Source of the DNA: Candidatus Roizmanbacteria bacterium RIFCSPLOWO2_01_FULL_44_13
Lineage (GTDB): Bacteria; Patescibacteriota; Microgenomatia; UBA1406; GWC2-37-13
Length of the DNA stretch: 11,388 nucleotides
Reading direction: 5' to 3'
NCBI GenBank assembly: GCA_001789855.1
Contig: MGAT01000004.1
Coordinates: 836 to 12,223, forward strand
Part shown: positions 7,180-11,388 of the stretch, in pieces
Numbering within the stretch: the stretch's first letter is position 1
How the letters are laid out: the number at the start of each line of letters is the position of its first letter
Made by a program: the position numbers and the translations under genes
Notes under the pieces: generated by a model
Told to the model about the DNA's origin: nothing
Seen by the model: only the letters and a program-made list of their open reading frames with translations
Database searches by the model: none

Positions 7180-8205
7180 ATGACTTTGACGGAATTGTCG
7201 TACTATGTCAGGCGGGCTTTGCCCTATGTCCTTCTTGCCGGCCTGATTTTTTTGATAATTTTTTATTCGATTAAATTATATTTTGTTTATCTAGAGGCCA
7301 ACAGACCCCCTATTACCTATATCAATCAAATGTTCGGCCCGTTGCCCGCGCTTGATCTGTCTCAAGCGACTTCATCGGCCGGCTACAAATTTACCCTGGA
7401 TACGATAGAAGGTGTGCCGGTGACGGCAACCGGCAGCGCCGCGGTTTATTTTCTGCCCGAGGTCCCCACCCGATTCGGCTACCGGGAGAAGATCTATCTC
7501 ATGGCAAAAACCTTCGGCTTTGACACAACGACCATCAGCCACGAGCTTTCCGACAAAGAAGCTTCATTCTCTGACGACGCGGCGGAGCTGACGGTCGACA
7601 TCGGCAACTTTAACTTCCGCTACGTCAACAATATTGAAATCAATTCCCTGGTCACCGGCTCGATAAATTTATCCAAAACAGAGATTCTCAATAAGGCGAC
7701 CGATTTCTTGCGTTCTACCGGGCGTTATCCGGACGAGTTAGCTCGGGGCACCACGAATGTTATTTATTTGAAGTACGACCCGCGGATTCGTGATTTTGTG
7801 AATGTCGAACGCGTCTACGAAGCCTCGGCGGTCGGAATCGACTTTTACCGGCCAACCATTAATGATTTGCCCATTACCACGCCCCGTTTTTTTAACAGTC
7901 AAAATTTTGTCGTCATGGATCTGAAAGACGGGGAACCAAGAATAATCCGAGCCCAGATGAATTTCTTTGAAAAGTCAGAAGAACAGTTCGGCGTCTATCC
8001 TTTAAAATCGGGGCAGGAGGCTTGGCAGGAGTTGACGGATGACAAGGGTTTGATTGTCGCCGGAACGAGGGGTCAAAAAAACATCACTATTAAAAAAATG
8101 TTTATTGCCTACCTTGACCCCTCAATTTATCAGCCGTATCTTCAGCCGGTTTACGTTTTTTTGGGAGAGAGCGATTTCGTCGCTTATGTTCCGGCGGTAA
8201 AATAA
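7180..8205 (+). CDS. Membrane-anchored extracytoplasmic protein of unknown function
   Basis: I do not recognise this 341-residue protein with certainty. It has a short cytoplasmic N-terminus with RR at 11-12, one membrane helix (about 14-37), and then a roughly 300-residue soluble part expected outside the cell. That part alternates strands and helices and is rich in Tyr, Asp and Thr. The end, MFIAYLDPSIYQPYLQPVYV then FVAYVPAV (about 307-339), faintly recalls the PepSY-like fold of YycH/YycI regulators, but this is a guess. No catalytic motif or cysteine pair is seen. The ATG at 7180 is preferred over the in-frame ATG at 6910, because the added 90 residues would run antisense through the aminotransferase, and because promoter elements end just before 7180. 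The last 22 bases overlap the convergent carboxypeptidase gene. Confidence 0.75.
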   Translation: MTLTELSYYVRRALPYVLLAGLIFLIIFYSIKLYFVYLEANRPPITYINQMFGPLPALDLSQATSSAGYKFTLDTIEGVPVTATGSAAVYFLPEVPTRFGYREKIYLMAKTFGFDTTTISHELSDKEASFSDDAAELTVDIGNFNFRYVNNIEINSLVTGSINLSKTEILNKATDFLRSTGRYPDELARGTTNVIYLKYDPRIRDFVNVERVYEASAVGIDFYRPTINDLPITTPRFFNSQNFVVMDLKDGEPRIIRAQMNFFEKSEEQFGVYPLKSGQEAWQELTDDKGLIVAGTRGQKNITIKKMFIAYLDPSIYQPYLQPVYVFLGESDFVAYVPAVK

Positions 8206-9095
8206 GCAATATTTTCTTCGATCCAGTTGACGACGTTTCTCGTGTCCTGGAACCGGTCGAGGCTTTTTAAAATAACGATGACAAACTCGTGGCCGTTTTT
8301 TTTATAGAGCGAGACTAAATTTTCTCCCGCCTCTTCGGTGTAACCGGTTTTCAAGCCGCCGATGCCGGCGATTTCACCCAACAGTTGGTTGACATTAGAA
8401 AGCTGATGAAAATATTTAAAATCGACGTCTGAAATAGTTATCTCTTTGGTGGAAACGATCTTTGCCAAATAATGATTTTTCAAAATCTCTCTCGCCGCAA
8501 GAGTTAAATCAAACGGAGTGGTGTGTTGAACGCCGTTGTCGAGTCCGGCTGGATTCTCAAATCGGCTGTCGACCATTTTTAGGTCCCTGGCTTTTTTATT
8601 CATCAAGTCGATGAATTTGTCGTAACCGTAATTTTCCGCGAGAACATAGGCGGCGTCGTTTCCCGAGTGAACCAAAATTCCGTAGAGGAGGTTTTCTACG
8701 GTGATTTGTTCCCCGGTTTGGAGCCCCATGGTTTGACCTTCATCGAGGACTCTTTTAACGGCAATTACTTGATCCGGTTTGTAGAGGTCGTAGGCGACAA
8801 GGGCTGTGATAATCTTGGTCGTTGACGCCGGAAGAAATTTGACATTTTTATTTCTTTCCAAAATTGGGCTAAAGGAAGCCAGGTCGACGACGTAGGCTCC
8901 CTCGGCCGTGGTCGCCGGAAAATAAAAGGGATTTTTTAAATAAGGAACAGGGTTAACTTTGAGGTTGAGCTGTTGCTCTCTTTTTTCGAAGACCTTTCGG
9001 TTGAAGGCAAAGATGCGGAAGTAATAAGAGTCGCCCGGATAAAAAAGAAAAAAAAGGGTAAAAAATGTGAAAAGAAGGTAAAACCTGCGCTGCAT
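8184..9095 (-). CDS. D-alanyl-D-alanine carboxypeptidase (peptidase S11, DacA-like)
   Basis: Low-molecular-weight penicillin-binding protein that removes the terminal D-Ala from peptidoglycan stem peptides and so controls cross-linking. All three active-site elements are present and well spaced: S91-T-T-K94 (nucleophile Ser91) in PASTTKIITALVAY, S144-G-N146 in LVHSGNDAAYVLAE, and K249-T-G251 in GGLKTGYTEEAG. The N-terminus has a hydrophobic segment (about 6-20) that is either an anchor or a poorly cleaved signal. At 303 residues the protein stops soon after the catalytic domain, so the C-terminal PBP5-type beta domain and amphipathic anchor are absent, which is consistent with N-terminal anchoring. 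Its ATG lies one base after the aspS stop on the same strand, implying coupled translation. The 3' end overlaps the convergent unknown gene. Confidence 0.94.
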   Translation of the reverse strand: MQRRFYLLFTFFTLFFLFYPGDSYYFRIFAFNRKVFEKREQQLNLKVNPVPYLKNPFYFPATTAEGAYVVDLASFSPILERNKNVKFLPASTTKIITALVAYDLYKPDQVIAVKRVLDEGQTMGLQTGEQITVENLLYGILVHSGNDAAYVLAENYGYDKFIDLMNKKARDLKMVDSRFENPAGLDNGVQHTTPFDLTLAAREILKNHYLAKIVSTKEITISDVDFKYFHQLSNVNQLLGEIAGIGGLKTGYTEEAGENLVSLYKKNGHEFVIVILKSLDRFQDTRNVVNWIEENIAYFTAGT

Positions 9096-9096
9096 A

Positions 9097-10485
9097 TTAT
9101 CTTAACTTTATTCCTAATTCTCTCAGCTGTTCATCGGCGGCCGGGCTGGGCGCTTCCATTACGGAAATCTTGCCGCCGGACGAAGCGGGGAAAGCGATCA
9201 CTTCCCGGACCGACGGCTCCCCGAGAACCGCCATCAAGAAACGATCGATTCCAGGGGCAATGCCGCCGTGCGGCGGGACGCCATAACTAAAGGCTTCGAG
9301 CATGTGGCCGAACTGTTTTTTTTGCTCTTCGGTGAAGCCGATCAACTCAAAAACTTTTTTTTGAACTTCGGGCTGATGAATTCTAATAGAGCCGCCACCG
9401 ACTTCATAGCCGTTTAAGACCAAATCGTGCTGCAGGCCGCGGATTTTCAACGGGTCAGACTCTAGAAGGGGAATGTCCTGCGGGTTTGGGGCGGTAAACA
9501 TATGGTGGGAAGGGGCAAACTTTGCCGACCCGGATCCATAAAAAAAATCTTCCTTTGACTGTTCGACAAAAAGTGGGAAGTCGATCGTCCAGGAAAAAGC
9601 CAATTCATCCTTGTCGTTTTTGTTTTTTCTCAAATCCGGTTTATCCGAACCATATTTTGCTTTGACTTCTTTATGGCTTAGGCGCGGCCAGGGAGTTTTT
9701 GTGATATGTTTTTCCGGAAACAGTTCTTTGACAAGTTTGGTAAAAAGATCTTCTATTAGAGTCAAGATGTCGTTTTGGTCGACGAAAGACATTTCAAGAT
9801 CGAGCTGGGTAAACTCGCCGTAGGCGCGGTCGCGCCTTGGATCCTCGTCCCTGAAACAGCGGGCGATCTGGAAATACCTTTCGATCCCGGCCACCATGAG
9901 AAGCTGTTTATACTGTTGGGGCGACTGGGGCAGGGCATAAAAGTTACCCTTTTGCAGGCGGGAGGGAACAAGAAAATCCCGGGCGCCTTCCGGCGTCGTC
10001 TTTGTCAAAATCGGCGTTTCAATTTCAAGGAAGTCTCTCTTGGTCAGATAGTTTCTTATAAAAGTAACCGTTCTGGATTTTAGCTCAAGATTTCTAAACA
10101 TTCGGGGGCGGCGCAGGTCGAGATAGCGAAATTTCAGCCTCGCCTCCTCGTCAACGTCGTAGCCGTCACCGGCGACAGGAATCGGGAGAGGGGAAGCTTT
10201 GGAAATTATTTTAATTTCCTTCGCCTCGACCTCGATGGCGCCGGTTTTTATTTTCGTATTGACTAGTTTTTCCGGGCGTTTTTTTACCTCGCCCTTTATC
10301 CAGACGACGTCTTCAGCCGACAACTCCTTGAAATTTTCTCCACCGACCACCTGAACTATTCCAGTGCGGTCGCGTAAATCAATAAAAACAATTTTCTTGT
10401 GGTCACGAATCGATGCGACCCAACCGAAAAGCTCGACTTCTTCCCCGACTTTGTCAGTAATTTGCTCGGTAAAAAGGGTCTTCAT
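9097..10485 (-). CDS. aspS: Aspartyl-tRNA synthetase, bacterial type lacking the GAD insertion
   Basis: Class II synthetase that charges tRNA-Asp with aspartate. An N-terminal OB-fold anticodon domain (about 1-100; GWVASIRDHKKIVFIDLRDR) precedes the catalytic core with bacterial-type KFRYLDLRRP (118-127), TPEGARDFLVPSR (164-176), FYALPQSPQQYKQ, motif 2 from FRDEDPRRDR to LDLEMSF (211-234), and motif 3 GIAPGIDRFLMAVLG with Arg415. It is 462 residues against about 590 for bacterial enzymes. The core passes from YGSDKPDLR (278-286) almost directly to FSWTIDFPLF (297-306), so the roughly 130-residue GAD domain normally found there is missing. His29 matches the residue linked to non-discriminating AspRS, while Lys73 resembles discriminating enzymes, so tRNA-Asn specificity is unresolved. 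The start lies right after a -10-like box. The dac gene follows after one base. Confidence 0.96.
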   Translation of the reverse strand: MKTLFTEQITDKVGEEVELFGWVASIRDHKKIVFIDLRDRTGIVQVVGGENFKELSAEDVVWIKGEVKKRPEKLVNTKIKTGAIEVEAKEIKIISKASPLPIPVAGDGYDVDEEARLKFRYLDLRRPRMFRNLELKSRTVTFIRNYLTKRDFLEIETPILTKTTPEGARDFLVPSRLQKGNFYALPQSPQQYKQLLMVAGIERYFQIARCFRDEDPRRDRAYGEFTQLDLEMSFVDQNDILTLIEDLFTKLVKELFPEKHITKTPWPRLSHKEVKAKYGSDKPDLRKNKNDKDELAFSWTIDFPLFVEQSKEDFFYGSGSAKFAPSHHMFTAPNPQDIPLLESDPLKIRGLQHDLVLNGYEVGGGSIRIHQPEVQKKVFELIGFTEEQKKQFGHMLEAFSYGVPPHGGIAPGIDRFLMAVLGEPSVREVIAFPASSGGKISVMEAPSPAADEQLRELGIKLR

Positions 10486-10490
10486 AATCT

Positions 10491-10498
10491 ATAATATA
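10491..10498 (-). promoter_or_regulatory. -10-like element immediately upstream of aspS
   Basis: On the minus strand TATATTAT (10498-10491) contains two -10-like hexamers, TATATT and TATTAT. Either places the transcription start at or within a couple of bases of the aspS ATG (10485), suggesting leaderless mRNA. There is no extended TG, no clear -35 and no Shine-Dalgarno. The 58-base aspS-recJ gap holds nothing else that I can identify, and no terminator after recJ. Confidence 0.4.
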
Positions 10499-10543
10499 GA
10501 GCAATTACGAAGAATTTGCATTGCCAATAGAAATCAACCGATC

Positions 10544-11388
10544 TTATGGAGAAAAAAATTTGATTACTCCTTTTAGCCTTTCTCTCCCGTTCCATTGGTC
10601 AATTTCCAAACTATAAACAACTTTTATTTTTTGTCCGCGCGATAGTTCCTTAATTTTTTCTCCTTGATTAAAAGCAATCAATTCAAGGCTATCAATGAAT
10701 ATTTTTAAATGATTATTGGTTTTACCGAATGACTTTGCCTCCATAAGCTTTCCTTGGCTTAAAAATGTCGGCCGGGGATTGCCAACGCCAAAAGGCTCTA
10801 GCTTCTCGAGCGCCCTGACCAGTTCAAGATTGATTTTTGACACGGGAATCTTTATATCAGCGGCAATAACTTTTTCCAAATCTTTGTCCTTGATTATTTT
10901 ATCGGCTCGTTTCTCCACCGCGGTGATAAATTTAGAGAGTTTTTGTTTTTCTATGGTAAACCCGGCTGCTTGCTTGTGGCCGCCGACATCGACCAAATAT
11001 TCCCTCAAGGATTTCAAAAAGTCGGTGATGTGGAATGTTGGGATCGACCGAGCCGAGCCTTTTAAAACCGCCTGCCTGCTGGCAGGCAGGTCGGCCTTTG
11101 TCATGACAATGGTCGGGCGATAAAATTCCTCGGCAATTTTTGAGGCGATTAAACCAATGATGCCTTCATGCCATTTTTCCGATACGAGAACAATAATTTT
11201 ATTTTTTTTGACAAATTGCTTGGCTTCTTCAACCGATTTTTCAACCAGATTTTGCCGGTCTATATTCATCCGCCCAATTTGCTGGGCGAGATCACGAGCT
11301 CTTTTTTCGGATATAGTGCACAAGAGTCGCAAGGCGTCGGTGGCGTCGCTCAACCTTCCGACTGCGTTGATTCTCGGGGCGATTATAA
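10544..11388 (-). CDS. recJ: Single-stranded-DNA exonuclease RecJ, C-terminal part (5' end outside window)
   Basis: RecJ degrades single-stranded DNA 5' to 3' in recombination and mismatch or excision repair. The frame is open to the window edge, giving about the last 280 residues. It begins IIAPRINAVGRLSDATDALRL, the conserved segment at the end of the DHH catalytic domain, and has no start codon, so the gene continues beyond 11388. The DHHA1 domain shows KGSARSIPTFHITDFL and VGGHKQAAGFTI (near 10958-10984). An OB-fold-like end follows, with LEPFGVGNPRPTFL and a final DQWNGRERLKGVIKFF. Between RPTIVMTKA and LKGSARS lies an extra DLPASRQAV stretch, encoded by a perfect GC-rich palindrome at 11071-11090. 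It sits in a loop where the family tolerates variation, so the enzyme is probably functional. aspS follows after 58 bases on the same strand but seems to have its own promoter. Confidence 0.95.
   Translation of the reverse strand, partial: IIAPRINAVGRLSDATDALRLLCTISEKRARDLAQQIGRMNIDRQNLVEKSVEEAKQFVKKNKIIVLVSEKWHEGIIGLIASKIAEEFYRPTIVMTKADLPASRQAVLKGSARSIPTFHITDFLKSLREYLVDVGGHKQAAGFTIEKQKLSKFITAVEKRADKIIKDKDLEKVIAADIKIPVSKINLELVRALEKLEPFGVGNPRPTFLSQGKLMEAKSFGKTNNHLKIFIDSLELIAFNQGEKIKELSRGQKIKVVYSLEIDQWNGRERLKGVIKFFSP
11071..11090. repeat. Perfect 9-bp-arm palindrome inside recJ coding sequence
   Basis: CCTGCCTGC, a two-base TG loop, and GCAGGCAGG form a perfect 20-base hairpin. If one bulged T (11091) is allowed, the stem extends outward with CCG/CGG (11068-11070 with 11092-11094). 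It is much more GC-rich than its surroundings. It reads in frame through RecJ as LPASRQA, in a place where I expect a shorter loop. This suggests a small palindromic element that inserted without breaking the frame. No second copy occurs in the window. Confidence 0.75.

Noticed and set aside
8198..8216. AAAATA/TATTTT inverted repeat as a bidirectional terminator
   Set aside because: The six A/T pairs make a weak stem, there is no GC-rich portion, and it overlaps coding sequence.
10716..11123. Open frame of 135 codons on the plus strand inside recJ
   Set aside because: It is antisense to conserved RecJ motifs and shows no features of its own.

Overview
The window looks like a gene-dense stretch of chromosome from a Patescibacteria (CPR) bacterium, probably of the Parcubacteria/Microgenomates type. 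This is inferred, not proven. The reasons are: almost no intergenic DNA and start/stop overlaps of the ATGA type; very few Shine-Dalgarno sequences, with start codons placed a few bases after -10 boxes; shortened versions of normally longer proteins (UvrC without its C-terminal helix-hairpin-helix, aspartyl-tRNA synthetase without its GAD insertion); and a GC-rich palindrome of a kind I associate with CPR genomes, inserted in frame in recJ. Bacterial code 11 fits all genes. There is no phage, insertion sequence, CRISPR array or rRNA.

Layout. Positions 1-5814 are a plus-strand run: the 3' part of uvrA, a secreted and membrane-anchored transglutaminase-like protein, a short UvrC, then (from a new promoter inside the uvrC stop codon) a four-helix membrane protein of the phage-holin-4_2 family, secG, and a membrane-anchored peptide-type substrate-binding protein. 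A minus-strand tRNA-Leu(GAG) sits flush against the last stop codon (5815-5901), with its own extended -10 promoter. A class III PLP aminotransferase follows on the minus strand (5923-7137). A 42-bp divergent promoter separates it from a plus-strand anchored protein of unknown function (7180-8205). The remainder is minus strand: a D-alanyl-D-alanine carboxypeptidase (8184-9095, converging on and overlapping the previous gene by 22 bp), aspS (9097-10485) and the 3' part of recJ (10544 to the window end).

Functionally the window combines DNA repair (UvrA, UvrC, RecJ), the cell envelope (SecG, carboxypeptidase, transglutaminase-like protein, substrate-binding protein, two small or unknown membrane proteins) and translation (tRNA-Leu, AspRS). 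I see no obvious new defence or mobile system. The points most worth a second look are the palindrome-encoded peptide in RecJ, the repeated extended -10/leaderless start architecture (including a shared 17-base promoter element), the transglutaminase-like gene locked between uvrA and uvrC, and the two domain-stripped enzymes.
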